A DNA stretch of 64,000 nt from Schlesneria sp. DSM 10557 (lineage in GTDB: Bacteria > Planctomycetota > Planctomycetia > Planctomycetales > Planctomycetaceae), in the NCBI RefSeq assembly GCF_041860085.1, contig NZ_CP124747.1, forward strand, positions 2,480,001 through 2,544,000, in the 5' to 3' direction. Numbering within the stretch: the stretch's first letter is position 1; the number at the start of each line of letters is the position of its first letter. The position numbers and the translations under genes are program-made. Positions 9,013 to 17,898 of the stretch are shown here, piece after piece. The notes beneath the pieces are model-generated. The model did not search any database, was not told the origin of the DNA, and saw only the letters and a list, made by a program, of their open reading frames with translations.

Positions 9013-9897
9013 ATGGACGATCAATTTCTTTCTCCGAAACAAGCCGCAAGTGCGCTGCAGGTGAGCGAGTCGTCCCTCAGGCGATGGTGTGATCAAGGGC
9101 TGCTGGAAATCGTCCGAACAGCCGGCGGGCATCGTAAGATTCCCATCCGGGAAATTGTGCAGTTCGCCCGGAGCAAGGGGCTGACTCTGTCGCCCGCCGA
9201 AGTCTCGTTGCAAGTGAGTGCGACTCGAGACACCCCCCCAGAAACTTGGGCCAGCTTGTTTGCTGATGCACTCCTTTCCACCGACAGCCTGGCGGCTCGC
9301 CGGTTCTTGATGGAGCTCTTCAACTCAGGAATGGAAGTCAGCGAGATTTGCGACAACGTCATTGCAGCTGCGTTTCATATCATTGGCGACCGCTGGTCAT
9401 GCGATAGCATTGACGTCTATCAGGAACGTCGGAGTTGCGAAATCGTGACGAAGATCATGCATGAAATACGAGGTTTTCAGCAATCTCCACTTCCCAATCG
9501 AATGGCAATCGGGGGCACACTTTCTCACGACTATTACTCCATCCCAACAGCCATGGTCGACCTCGTCCTCAGTGCGGAAAGATATCGTACGGAGAATTTA
9601 GGAACCTCGTTGCCTGCTTCCTCATTCGTTCGGGCGGTGCACGACTTGCAGCCTCAGATCTTGTGGATCAGCGTCTCACATATTCAAGATGAATCTCAAT
9701 TCATTCCAGGCCTGCAGGAGGTATGGTCTGCATGCGTCCAATGTAATGTCGCATTAATTCTTGGCGGACGGGCGCTGACAGAGCCATGGATTCGCCAAAG
9801 GCTGACTTACACGGCTCACTGCGACTCGATGAGGAGCCTCAAGTCGCTCGTTGCCAGCATTTTCCGAATGACGTCACAGAAATCTGCGGCCGAATGA
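9013..9897 (+). CDS. CarH/LitR-like MerR-family regulator with cobalamin-type domain lacking the His ligands
   Basis: A 294-residue transcription regulator, divergent from the Cfa operon. Residues 5-60 form a MerR-type winged helix (LSPKQAASALQVSESSLRRW, then GGHRKIP). Residues about 75-155 match the helical-bundle domain and about 160-290 the Rossmann cobalamin-binding domain (GGTLSHDYYSIPT, ENLGTSLP, LILGGRAL). In CarH the domain signature is E/DxH, whose His is the lower cobalt ligand; here it is DYY (Tyr175). The helical-bundle W-x9-EH motif reads W128-x9-ER, and the residue after Trp is Ser, not His. All three histidines known from CarH are thus missing. Fold and context say CarH/LitR; direct adenosylcobalamin light sensing is doubtful. 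Confidence 0.85.
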   Translation: MDDQFLSPKQAASALQVSESSLRRWCDQGLLEIVRTAGGHRKIPIREIVQFARSKGLTLSPAEVSLQVSATRDTPPETWASLFADALLSTDSLAARRFLMELFNSGMEVSEICDNVIAAAFHIIGDRWSCDSIDVYQERRSCEIVTKIMHEIRGFQQSPLPNRMAIGGTLSHDYYSIPTAMVDLVLSAERYRTENLGTSLPASSFVRAVHDLQPQILWISVSHIQDESQFIPGLQEVWSACVQCNVALILGGRALTEPWIRQRLTYTAHCDSMRSLKSLVASIFRMTSQKSAAE

Positions 9898-9949
9898 CTT
9901 CCATACAATAATTTCCCTGACCCGAATAGGGACACAAAGGAATCTTGCA

Positions 9950-10372
9950 ATGAGCTTGTCGTTGAAGAACTTTTTGACGCTGCTGCCAATCATCCTCGTA
10001 CTTGACCTCGTTTGGCTTGGTCTGCTGATGCACTCGTTCTACGACGCGGAAATCGGATCACTTGCTCGCCGAAGCGACGGGGCAATGTCGCCGCGATGGA
10101 GTGCCGCGATCATCGTATATCTCTTGATTCCTGCCGGAATCGTCCTGTTCGTGCAGCCATTGTTGTCCGGCACAACACCCTATCTTCAGGCATTCGGCTG
10201 GGGAGCAGCCTTCGGGCTGATTATGTATGGTGTTTACGATTTCACCAACCTGGCCGTCATCGAGAAATGGAGCCTCAAGATGGCGTTAGTCGACCTGGCG
10301 TGGGGCTGCACACTCTGTGGACTCAGCGCAGTATGGATCCGATTCCAGTTAGGACTGATATCGAAACACTAA
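9950..10372 (+). CDS. DUF2177 family membrane protein
   Basis: A 140-residue integral membrane protein with four hydrophobic helices (about residues 8-28, 50-70, 78-98 and 106-130). It matches DUF2177 by the pattern LDLVWLGLLMHSFYDAEIG near the N-terminus and YGVYDFTNLAVIEKWSLKMA in the second half. The start ATG 9950 has AAAGGA upstream at proper spacing. It lies 52 nt after the CarH-like gene in the same direction and probably forms a unit with it. DUF2177 genes are often found in the same neighbourhoods as cfa, DUF1365 and the FAD oxidase, so a role in the same membrane-lipid response is likely, but no biochemical function is known to me. Confidence 0.85.
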   Translation: MSLSLKNFLTLLPIILVLDLVWLGLLMHSFYDAEIGSLARRSDGAMSPRWSAAIIVYLLIPAGIVLFVQPLLSGTTPYLQAFGWGAAFGLIMYGVYDFTNLAVIEKWSLKMALVDLAWGCTLCGLSAVWIRFQLGLISKH

Positions 10373-10921
10373 GGATCGCATCGCGAGTCCTGTTATTGCG
10401 TCAGATCCCATTCGTCAACAACGATCGCGCTTCGCGCAGTACAAAACAGAAGCCGCTTCGAAACCTATCCAAGCCGATCATCATCTCGGACGCTGGTGCT
10501 GAAACCGGGGCCTGCTATCGCGGATCGTAAAGATTTATTTCCACGCCTTCGCGCGTGTCGCGGGCAGTACACCGGTGGCTGCGGTCAACTTGGAATTTAA
10601 TTCAATTACAAACTTCCGCGACGGCTATTGCGCAGGCTGCCGCTTCGTAATTTTTCCGTGAAAGCTTTTCGTCGTAGGGGATATTTAATATCCTGGCGTG
10701 TTGCCGATTCGGCTTTCCTGTCGGGGACAGACAGGGCCACCTTGACGAGAGACCTTGCATCGGTGTTTATGCTTTGGGGCAGGGTAGGGGAGCGGCCTGC
10801 TTCTGCGCGACCGCCCCCCGTGCTTGTGGAATTGTTTTCTGGAACCCGACCGAATCGTGCTGAGTTCAGACGGGTGGCAATTCTTGCTTTTCTACCGGCA
10901 AGAACTTCCACCTCAGCCGGC
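10373..10921. other. Intergenic region between DUF2177 gene and esterase
   Basis: A 549-bp stretch between convergent genes. A plus-strand ORF from 10628 continues over the esterase and is a shadow. The only structure seen is a weak 7-bp hairpin (10881-10887 with 10898-10904) just downstream of the esterase, without a strong T-tract. Confidence 0.5.
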
Positions 10922-11800
10922 TTACTTCTTCAACTTCTTGTCAAAGTAATCAAACAGTGCCTGGTCTGCTTTCTCGGCATCGGCTCCTTTGAAACCATGA
11001 CCGGCGCCTTCGAGGGTAAGCAGTTCCGCATCGACCGTGGCGGCTTTGAGTTTGTCGACCAGCCACACCGCCTGTTCGTGGGCGACATACTTGTCTTCGG
11101 TGCCATGAATACACAGGGTCGGCGCCGCATTCGGAGTTACCCAGTAGAGCGGGCTGCCGTGAATGTGCAGCGCTCGTTTTGTTTCGAGGTTACCACCGAA
11201 CCATAATGGCAGCACCTCATGTGCATCGACACTCTTGCCGTAGGATTGGGTGAAATCGCTGGGACCGTAAACATTGACCACGCACGCGACAGTGCTTAAT
11301 TGCTCAGGATTCCCGCCGTCTCCTTCGAACTGGGGGACATGGGCTGTCACCGCCAGGAACTGAGCGAGGTGCCCCCCCGCCGAGCCTCCCGTCACGCCAA
11401 TCCGCTCGGGATCAACATGGTACTTTTTGGCGTTGGCTCGCATCCAGCGAACAGCCGCCTTCGTATCATGGACGGCGGCGGGGAACTGGTACTTCGGTGC
11501 GAGACGATACGTGATTGTCGCTGCCACATATCCCCGTTCGGCAAGTCGTACACAGAGTGTGTCGTAGCCATCTCGTTTCCCCGCACGAAATCCGCCCCCA
11601 TGAATGCAGATGACGGCAGGGAAGGGGCCTTCCCCCAATTTGGGCCGGGCGAGATTGAGCTGCAGGTGCTGATTGTCAGGATTTGAGTATTCGATCCCTT
11701 CTTCCCAGACTACGGTGTCGGGCACAGGGGGAGCTGCCAGAACCGGGGGGCCAGCAACGAGAAACAGCCCCAGCAGGCGAACAATCCACGTACGTCTCAT
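10922..11800 (-). CDS. Secreted alpha/beta hydrolase (BD-FAE/esterase-lipase family)
   Basis: A 292-residue alpha/beta hydrolase with a signal peptide (MRRTWIVRLLGLFLVAGPPV, cleavage near LAAPPVPD), so probably exported. The oxyanion-hole motif is HGGGF (about residue 68), the nucleophile elbow GGSAGG (about 141), the acid probably Asp in HGTEDKYV and the base His in GAGHGF, so the triad is complete. This arrangement is that of the hormone-sensitive lipase/carboxylesterase group often annotated as BD-FAE in planctomycetes, which act on acetyl or feruloyl esters of polysaccharides. It is transcribed alone. Substrate cannot be told from sequence. Confidence 0.9.
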   Translation of the reverse strand: MRRTWIVRLLGLFLVAGPPVLAAPPVPDTVVWEEGIEYSNPDNQHLQLNLARPKLGEGPFPAVICIHGGGFRAGKRDGYDTLCVRLAERGYVAATITYRLAPKYQFPAAVHDTKAAVRWMRANAKKYHVDPERIGVTGGSAGGHLAQFLAVTAHVPQFEGDGGNPEQLSTVACVVNVYGPSDFTQSYGKSVDAHEVLPLWFGGNLETKRALHIHGSPLYWVTPNAAPTLCIHGTEDKYVAHEQAVWLVDKLKAATVDAELLTLEGAGHGFKGADAEKADQALFDYFDKKLKK

Positions 11801-12145
11801 CAGCAGATTCCTTCAGAAGCGAGTGCGAAAAGGAGAGAACCAGTTACAGAGCGAGGACATCCAGCCCCCGTTGTCCGATCTCAAGCAGCCATACTACCCT
11901 TCTTCCAGGACTTTTTCCCTCGGCGAGACCAGACCCGGGGTGACGAGAAAGGGACCTTATCAACCTGTGGACTGAGGAATCGCTCTCTCGTTTTCGGGAA
12001 TGTTGCTTCCGGAGCCCGTTACCGCCTCAGTCAGACTCGACACGTGCTCGGCTTCTGCTCAAAATGCACGGGCCAGATTCTTGTAGGTGGCTCAACTACT
12101 GCAATGTTGGCGTCGCTGCCGACTTCGAATGGGAGAGACTTGTCG
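11801..12145. other. Divergent spacer, no gene seen
   Basis: This lies between the esterase and the small membrane protein gene. The frame of the latter is open back to 12044, but that extension shows no domain and the ribosome-binding site points to 12146. No promoter was identified with confidence. Confidence 0.4.
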
Positions 12146-12451
12146 ATGACCGCACATGCTGAACACCACGCTCCTGAATCGACCCACCTGACCGGCAGCT
12201 CTGATCCCCGTCTTGCCATTGCGGCAGCGTTGAAGTTCGAACCCTCTGAATTGCACGACTTTGAAGCGGCAGACAAGGCAGCGGGCCAGATGATGGGAAA
12301 ACTGCTGGGATTGCTGTTCTGCATCCTGCTTTTCCTGATGACGGGTGTCAACATCTGGATGATGTCCAACAGTTCGACGATCCATGACACTGATCCACAG
12401 GCATTCATCAATAGCGACTCAGGCGAACAACACGCAGCTCCACAGCACTAG
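12146..12451 (+). CDS. Small single-pass membrane protein, unknown function
   Basis: A 101-residue protein starting at ATG 12146, preceded by GGGAGAG. The N-terminal half is polar and His/Ala-rich (MTAHAEHHAPESTHL), followed by a segment with alternating charges (FEPSELHDFEAADKAAG) and one strong transmembrane helix (about residues 51-75, MGKLLGLLFCILLFLMTGVN). The C-terminus is short, acidic and ends in HAAPQH. I do not recognise a family. A reading from ATG 12044 would add 34 residues but lacks a ribosome-binding site. There is no operon partner: the next gene is convergent. Confidence 0.55.
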   Translation: MTAHAEHHAPESTHLTGSSDPRLAIAAALKFEPSELHDFEAADKAAGQMMGKLLGLLFCILLFLMTGVNIWMMSNSSTIHDTDPQAFINSDSGEQHAAPQH

Positions 12452-12486
12452 ACCAACAGAGGAAGCTGGTTCCACCGCATAGCCTC

Positions 12487-12524
12487 TCTACATAGGGAGG
12501 CTGTTTCTACATAGGGAGGCTGTT
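12487..12524. repeat. Perfect 19-bp tandem duplication
   Basis: The unit TCTACATAGGGAGGCTGTT occurs twice without a gap (12487-12505 and 12506-12524). It lies in the 371-bp spacer (12452-12822) between convergent genes; no gene is seen there. A looser echo (TGCCCGCACCGTGG, then TGCCCGGCACCGTAG) follows near 12593-12626. Confidence 0.9.
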
Positions 12525-12822
12525 TCTGCGCGATTTGCCCCCCCCTCAGTCGCAAAACTGTCGTCAACACGAAATTTTACTCGTCGAAGTTTTGCCCGCA
12601 CCGTGGAAGTACTGCCCGGCACCGTAGCAGATGCGTACTCAACAGAGACCTGCGGTGAACCTGACTCTTATCCGGCATCCGAACGCATCCCCAAGTGAGC
12701 TGGGATGGAGTATCAGGGCAGTGCAGAGGGCCGATTCTTCCCCGAGCAGGACACGCCCGCGCTCTTTCAACGAGATTCTCGGCGGGAAATTCCGATCGCT
12801 TGCTTAGCGACTGGAACTGACC

Positions 12823-14058
12823 TCATTGGGCGTCGGGCGATACATGTTCGCGAGCGATTTCTGCCCAGGGACCTCGATCGTCGAAGTCGAGATACCGTCG
12901 CCAGTGCTGCACGGCGGCTTCGGGCTGGCCCAGTTGCTCCAGAACCCCCGCCAGATGGAAGTGAACTTCCGGGCAGTCGGGATGCAGGTCCAGGGCGATC
13001 TGGAAGGCCGCCTGTGCACCGGTGAGATCCCCGATTTCTGACAGCACACAACCGAGCTGCGTCCAGGCCTCGAGGAAGTCGTGGTCGATCTCAACCGCCA
13101 TGTAATAGCGTTCAATCGCTCCGTCCGGCTTTTTCAAGCGGTACAAAACATCGGCGATATGAAAATGAAACAGGGGATTGTTCGCCTCTCCAATCGTGGC
13201 CATTCGCATGGCCTCAAGAGCCGATTCCAGCTCGTTCGCCTCGGCCAGACGACAGCCTTCGTAGAACCATTCATCGACGGTCCAATGCTGCCGATCAACA
13301 TTTCCGACCACGGGAGCAGGGTGGAGAGGCAGAATCGAGTGCTCGTCAGAGGGCTCATCTTCCGGGGAAGGGGGATCAAAATCAAAAATTCGCTGCCCGG
13401 TCGTCTCGACCAATCCCGAATCGTCCCGGAAGACAAGTCCTCCCATCCCGCGGGACATCACTTCCAGTTGGGCGAGTGGCTTGACGACATCAGGCCAGAG
13501 GGTGTGCAACCGCTGCAGACTTGCCGCGATCTGTTCTGACCGAACCCCTGAGGCTGCGAGTTTGCTGAGTCGCCGGGCATTGGCGACTTCTTCAAAATCG
13601 AAGTAGGGGAGGCGATAGACTTTTTTCACAGAGGTGATGAGTCCCGCACGCTCCCACCGACGGATGTCATGCACAGAGACATTCAGGAGCTGACACAACA
13701 TGGCGGGAGTGTAGAGCTGATGCGTTTTGCGCTCGACGGGTTCGATTCCCAGCAGTTTGAGCCATTCCGATTCCGAGACAATTCGAATGGGCTCGCCCTT
13801 ATCGTGCAGTTGTCGAGCCTGTTCGAGCTTCACAGAGGGGAGGCCATCGGGTTCCAGCGGCCATCCCTCTTCACCCACGACAAGAATTGAGGTTTGCTGA
13901 CCCACATGCTGCATCGCCGTACCACCTTGCTGCTCAACCATTTCCATCGCCTGGCGATGCGTCATGGAAGCAAGCGTTCCGGTGAACGCGACACGCTCAC
14001 CACTTAAAATGGGTGAACTTTGCAGGGACGGAACAACTTCGGCCGATGGATCTGGCAT
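12823..14058 (-). CDS. BRCT domain - MerR-type HTH - TPR fusion protein
   Basis: A 411-residue protein starting at ATG 14058 (MPDPSAEVVPS); longer in-frame starts up to 14250 add sequence with no domain. Residues about 20-100 look like a BRCT domain of the NAD-ligase type (LSGERVAFTGTLASMTHRQA, ILVVGEEGWP). Residues about 115-190 form a MerR-type helix-turn-helix (LYTPAMLCQLLNVSVHDIRR, then WERAGLI). After an acidic linker, residues about 285-400 contain at least three TPR-like units (NPLFHFHIADVLYRLKKPDG, EAWTQLGCVLSEIGDLTGAQ, EVHFHLAGVLEQLGQPEAA). I infer a DNA-binding regulator or DNA-damage-related adaptor. I recall similar architectures from planctomycetes only, without a known function. 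Confidence 0.75.
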   Translation of the reverse strand: MPDPSAEVVPSLQSSPILSGERVAFTGTLASMTHRQAMEMVEQQGGTAMQHVGQQTSILVVGEEGWPLEPDGLPSVKLEQARQLHDKGEPIRIVSESEWLKLLGIEPVERKTHQLYTPAMLCQLLNVSVHDIRRWERAGLITSVKKVYRLPYFDFEEVANARRLSKLAASGVRSEQIAASLQRLHTLWPDVVKPLAQLEVMSRGMGGLVFRDDSGLVETTGQRIFDFDPPSPEDEPSDEHSILPLHPAPVVGNVDRQHWTVDEWFYEGCRLAEANELESALEAMRMATIGEANNPLFHFHIADVLYRLKKPDGAIERYYMAVEIDHDFLEAWTQLGCVLSEIGDLTGAQAAFQIALDLHPDCPEVHFHLAGVLEQLGQPEAAVQHWRRYLDFDDRGPWAEIAREHVSPDAQ

Positions 14059-14542
14059 CGTAGGTCGCAGGTATCCAACTGAAAGAGTAGCAAGTTGATA
14101 TCGATCCCGATTATAACGTAAGGCAGGCATTCGTGTCGCTTCGCCGCATGGTGGAGTGACTGATTCGCGAACCGGACAGCCTTTATCAGCACCAATTTCC
14201 GCTTCGACGGAATCGAGCAGGGGGGAACGGTCCCGGATCATCACCTTCACCGGTGTTTGCCGGTTGGTGGGTCAATGCCGTTACCTGCGGACATTTTTTC
14301 CGCGAGATGAGACGTGCAGGACGCACAACCGCTGATGTAATCCCTAACAGCGAAAAGACTCAGCACGGGAAAAATCTCCACGACAAATGTTTCGCCCGAA
14401 AGGGGTACGAGCCAGCGAGAAAATGCCTGACGGGGGAAATTCAACCTCTTGAGACGACTCGGCAATCAGATCGAAGTGTCTATCATTCAGCATCAACCCC
14501 AGCCTTTCAACTTCGCCTATTTTTCCTCGGAGTCTATTGAAA
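14059..14542. other. Divergent region upstream of glyA and the BRCT-MerR-TPR gene
   Basis: A 484-bp spacer expected to hold the promoters of both genes. No box pair was convincing, and no other gene or repeat was seen. Confidence 0.4.
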
Positions 14543-15784
14543 ATGTCCGCGTTGCAAACCGCCGATCCTGCCCTTTGGTCTGCCCTCCAGAAGGAACGGA
14601 CGCGACAGCAAGAAGGTCTCGAACTGATCGCTTCGGAAAATTACACCAGTGCAGCCATTCTGGAAGCGGCAGGAACAATCCTGACGAATAAATACGCCGA
14701 GGGATACCCCGGTCGCCGCTATTACGGTGGCTGTGAATATGTCGACATCGTCGAAAGCCTTGCCATTGAGCGTGCCAAGCAACTCTTCGGGGCTCAGTAC
14801 GCCAATGTGCAGCCCCACGCCGGTTCTCAGGCGAATATGTCGGTCTACCAGACGGTCCTGAAACCAGGCGATACTTTCCTGGCGATGAATCTGGCAATGG
14901 GTGGCCATCTGACCCACGGGATGGGCCTCAATTTTTCCGGCCAGCTTTACCAGCCTATCGCCTACGGGGTTCGCGAGTCAGATCACCGGATCGACTTTGA
15001 TCAGGTTGCCAAGCTGGCGCGGGAGCATCGCCCCAAGTTGATCGTCGCGGGTGCCAGCGCCTATCCACGGGAAATCGACCACGCCAAGTTTGCCGAAATC
15101 GCCAGGGAAGTCGGAGCCAAGCTCTGGGTCGACATGGCTCACTACGCCGGCCTCGTCGCTGCGGGACTTCACAACAGCCCCGTCCCCGTGGCAGATTTCG
15201 TCACCAGTACCTCGCACAAGACGCTGCGTGGCCCACGCTCGGGCTTCGTGCTTTGTAAGGAAGAATACGGCAAGGACATCGACAAGGCCGTCTTCCCAGG
15301 TCTGCAGGGGGGGCCCCTCATGCACATCATCGCCGCCAAGGCGATCTGCTTCCAGGAAGCAATGCAGCCGTCCTTTAAGGAATACGGCAAGCAGATTATC
15401 GCCAACGCGAAAGCACTGGCAGAGACCCTAATGTCCGGGGGAATCAAGCTGGCCAGCGGTGGTACTGACAACCACCTCATGCTCTGTGATGTCACGTCGA
15501 TCGGACTGACCGGCAAGATCGCCGAAAAGGCCCTCGATGCCGCTGGAATCACCGTTAACAAGAACATGATTCCCTACGACCAGCGTAAGGCCCTCGACCC
15601 TAGCGGAATTCGCATCGGAACGGCGGCACTGACCACCCGCGGAATGCGTCAGGACGAGATGAAGAAAGTCGGGGCCTGGATCCTGAGGGTCCTGAAGAGT
15701 CCTGAAGATACCACCGTGATTGCAGCCGTTAAGGGTGAGATCGGCGAATTCACAAAGGCATTCCCCGTTCCCGGGATCGCCTGA
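14543..15784 (+). CDS. glyA: Serine hydroxymethyltransferase
   Basis: A 413-residue PLP enzyme that interconverts serine and glycine while charging tetrahydrofolate with a one-carbon unit, in the cytoplasm. The start is ATG 14543 ([12 protein letters not shown]); GGAG lies 10 nt upstream. Diagnostic segments follow the family order: [50 protein letters not shown] and the PLP-lysine motif [14 protein letters not shown] with Lys226. Length and motifs are normal for bacterial GlyA. The gene stands alone; downstream, hairpins around 15858-15900 without a T-run separate it from the intron that comes from the opposite strand. Confidence 0.97.
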   Translation: MSALQTADPALWSALQKERTRQQEGLELIASENYTSAAILEAAGTILTNKYAEGYPGRRYYGGCEYVDIVESLAIERAKQLFGAQYANVQPHAGSQANMSVYQTVLKPGDTFLAMNLAMGGHLTHGMGLNFSGQLYQPIAYGVRESDHRIDFDQVAKLAREHRPKLIVAGASAYPREIDHAKFAEIAREVGAKLWVDMAHYAGLVAAGLHNSPVPVADFVTSTSHKTLRGPRSGFVLCKEEYGKDIDKAVFPGLQGGPLMHIIAAKAICFQEAMQPSFKEYGKQIIANAKALAETLMSGGIKLASGGTDNHLMLCDVTSIGLTGKIAEKALDAAGITVNKNMIPYDQRKALDPSGIRIGTAALTTRGMRQDEMKKVGAWILRVLKSPEDTTVIAAVKGEIGEFTKAFPVPGIA

Positions 15785-15920
15785 TTCCGTCTGCCGCCAT
15801 GGTCGTGATTCCGCAACCTGACGGCGCGGCGTCACCCTGGGGCAGACCAGTTCCTGGCGAGGGGCCGCCACGTCGGCCCTCGCTCAGTTGCTGAGTGAGG
15901 ATTGATTTACACGACGATTA

Positions 15921-15991
15921 ATCGGGTAGGAGGAGGGGTTACCCCCTCCTCCTACCACACCACCGGACGTACTCATCGTATCCGGCGGTTT
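15921..15991 (-). other. Intron domain V and domain VI
   Basis: On the minus strand, ACCGCCGGA pairs with UCCGGUGGU around a short loop (domain V), beginning just after the reverse-transcriptase stop codon. A perfect 14-bp stem follows, arms 15925-15938 and 15943-15956, with a 4-nt loop (domain VI). The GGTGGTGTGG tail of domain V resembles other IIC introns as I remember them. Confidence 0.75.
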
Positions 15992-17410
15992 CTAAGATGG
16001 TTGTAAATCGGCGTGCCTTTGGGTCAGGAAGACGAGGCCGAGACGATGGAACCAGTCGATGGACATGGCATGTTGAGCAGGAGGGCTACCCGCCATGCGC
16101 CACCATCCTTTCCCCGAGTTAGCCAGAATCCACGCGAGGTACCGGGGTACTCCGCACGAGATCAGGAAGTCGGAGATCGGTTTCGCACGTTTCCGCTGTT
16201 TGAGTTGAACGCAGCGCAGACGATGTCGAATCCATTCATCCAGACGTTCGAGGTGAGACCGACATTGGGCATGTCGGTAGTATGTCACCCATCCGGTCAA
16301 GAACGAGTTGAGTTCGGTCACCATCCGTCGGAGGCTGACGCCTCGATTGCGTTTCGTCAGTTCACGCACCTTCTGCCGTGCCCGTGCGAGACTCTGAGGG
16401 GCGACCCCCAGCTTCCCGCCCGGGAGCAGACGGTGGCCCAGGAATTTCCGGTCCAGGATGTACGCTGCTGCGGATTTATCGCGGTTAACCCGCAATCGCA
16501 GATGCGTTTCCAGGAATGTCGTGAGCGAGGCCAGCACGCGTTCTCCCGCTGCTTTTGTCCGCACGTAAATGTTGCAGTCATCGGCATAGCGACAGAACTT
16601 GTGCCCGCGACGCTCCAGTTCCCGGTCGAGATCGTCCAGTAACAAGTTCGCCAGCAGTGGTGACAAGGGACCGCCTTGCGGCGTCCCTTCTTGACGTGCA
16701 AGGCAGGCACCGTCTTGCATCAGCCCCGCTTCCAGGAACCGGCGAATGATGCGAAGCAGACGCTTATCAGGCACGCGTCGCGCCAGACGTCCCATCAGAA
16801 TGTCGTGGTTGACCCTGTCGAAGAACTTCTCCAGGTCCATATCCACGACGATGAGACGTCCTTCGGCCACGTATTGCTGAGCCGCGGCCAAGGCCTGGTG
16901 GGCACTGCGACCGGGGCGGAACCCGTAGCTGGAGTTCGAGAACGTCGGATCAAATAGCGGTTCGAGAACCTGCAGAATCGCTTGCTGTACGAGTCGGTCG
17001 ACAACCGTCGGAATGCCCAATTGTCGCATTCCACCTCCCGGCTTCGGAATTTGCACTCCACGCACCGGTTGGGGCTGGTATCGTCCTTCCAGGAGCGAGG
17101 CGATCAGCGTGTTCTTGTGAGTCGCAATCCAGGCGGCCAAATCGTCGAGGGTCATCCCATCGACGCCTGGGGCACCCTTGTTCGCTTTCACTTTGCGATA
17201 GGCTCGATTGAGATTGTCTCGGTCACAAATCCTTTCCATCAGGTTGTCGGTCAAGGCGCGTGTCTGGTCTGACGCCGCGAGAGTTTGTGACTCCTCGAAC
17301 CGGGCAGATTGGATGCTGTCCGCACCGCCCTGGTCGTGGCGCAGCGGTTCCCCGTCAGCTCCGAAGAGTCGCCGTTGATACCAACTGCCTTCCTGTCGCT
17401 CCGCTCTCAT
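15992..17410 (-). CDS. ltrA: Group II intron reverse transcriptase/maturase
   Basis: A 472-residue intron-encoded protein. The reverse-transcriptase core has LEPLFDPTFSNSSYGFRPGR, DMDLEKFFDRVNHD, GTPQGGPLSPLLANLLLDDL and the catalytic box YADDC; it is followed by the maturase (domain X) and the group II maturase-specific segment (about residues 340-425, ELNSFLTGWVTYYRH). No HNH endonuclease motif is visible after the maturase, as usual for IIC proteins, which rely on target structure. The frame is intact, so the intron may be active. It starts at ATG 17410, about 440 nt into the intron, and stops immediately before domain V. Confidence 0.93.
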   Translation of the reverse strand: MRAERQEGSWYQRRLFGADGEPLRHDQGGADSIQSARFEESQTLAASDQTRALTDNLMERICDRDNLNRAYRKVKANKGAPGVDGMTLDDLAAWIATHKNTLIASLLEGRYQPQPVRGVQIPKPGGGMRQLGIPTVVDRLVQQAILQVLEPLFDPTFSNSSYGFRPGRSAHQALAAAQQYVAEGRLIVVDMDLEKFFDRVNHDILMGRLARRVPDKRLLRIIRRFLEAGLMQDGACLARQEGTPQGGPLSPLLANLLLDDLDRELERRGHKFCRYADDCNIYVRTKAAGERVLASLTTFLETHLRLRVNRDKSAAAYILDRKFLGHRLLPGGKLGVAPQSLARARQKVRELTKRNRGVSLRRMVTELNSFLTGWVTYYRHAQCRSHLERLDEWIRHRLRCVQLKQRKRAKPISDFLISCGVPRYLAWILANSGKGWWRMAGSPPAQHAMSIDWFHRLGLVFLTQRHADLQPS

Positions 17411-17858
17411 CGAGTCGTCTCAGGCGTACCCTGCATCTTAGATTCGGTCCTTCGCCGGTGAGTAAGTCATGACCAACATGTCTGACGATGCACCCCAACT
17501 ACTACGACCTCGGCTGACTTCTCTCCACGCGTCTGACGGTGTTGCCACCGACATAGCCGGATCGACCGGCACGAAGAGAGATCTCCCTGGGTAAGTTGTG
17601 CTTCTTTCCCTTGGGCCTCGCTGGATTTACCGGCGTGAGTGTCCGGATGAGCATTGGGCATCCCCGTCCATTGCCGGGTTACCCCACCACGTCGGCCTTG
17701 TATCCAGTTTCTGTTCGTCGAGTCCAAGTTTCGCTTTCGGCTCCCTTCAGATCCCGCCTCGCGGCGGGCACCCTGTCCTACAGCTCACGGTTCCGGTCAT
17801 CACGGCCCGTAGAGAACTTGCATCTCCGAGAAACACAACATGCCAGGCGCACAGACGA

Positions 17859-17888
17859 CAGGGGGCGGGCAAGATTGCCCGCCCCCTG
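17859..17888 (-). terminator. Terminator hairpin used as intron target
   Basis: A perfect 14-bp stem (17859-17872 with 17875-17888) closed by a 2-nt loop, 11 nt after the stop codon of the 35-residue gene. The intron begins 7 nt beyond it (after TCGTCT), so the original downstream tract is displaced. IIC introns are known to choose such hairpins. Confidence 0.8.
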
Positions 17889-17898
17889 TTTCATGAGT

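Larger units (their letters stand above)
15921..17852 (-). mobile_element. Group IIC intron, about 1.93 kb, complete
   Basis: The 5' end on the minus strand is GTGCG (17852-17848), matching the GUGYG consensus. The 3' end is domain V at about 15991-15957 followed by a 14-bp domain VI-like hairpin (15956-15925) and CCCGAT ending at 15921. Domain V carries CGC as the apparent catalytic triad, which with the position directly after a terminator hairpin is typical of subgroup IIC. Domain VI appears fully paired without an obvious bulged A, so splicing by hydrolysis is possible. The intron-encoded reverse transcriptase lies inside. Ends are inferred from consensus and were not tested. Confidence 0.8.

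Noticed and set aside
10628-11206. 192-residue plus-strand frame
   Set aside because: It overlaps the esterase C-terminus on the opposite strand and contains no domain; upstream there is no convincing ribosome-binding site.
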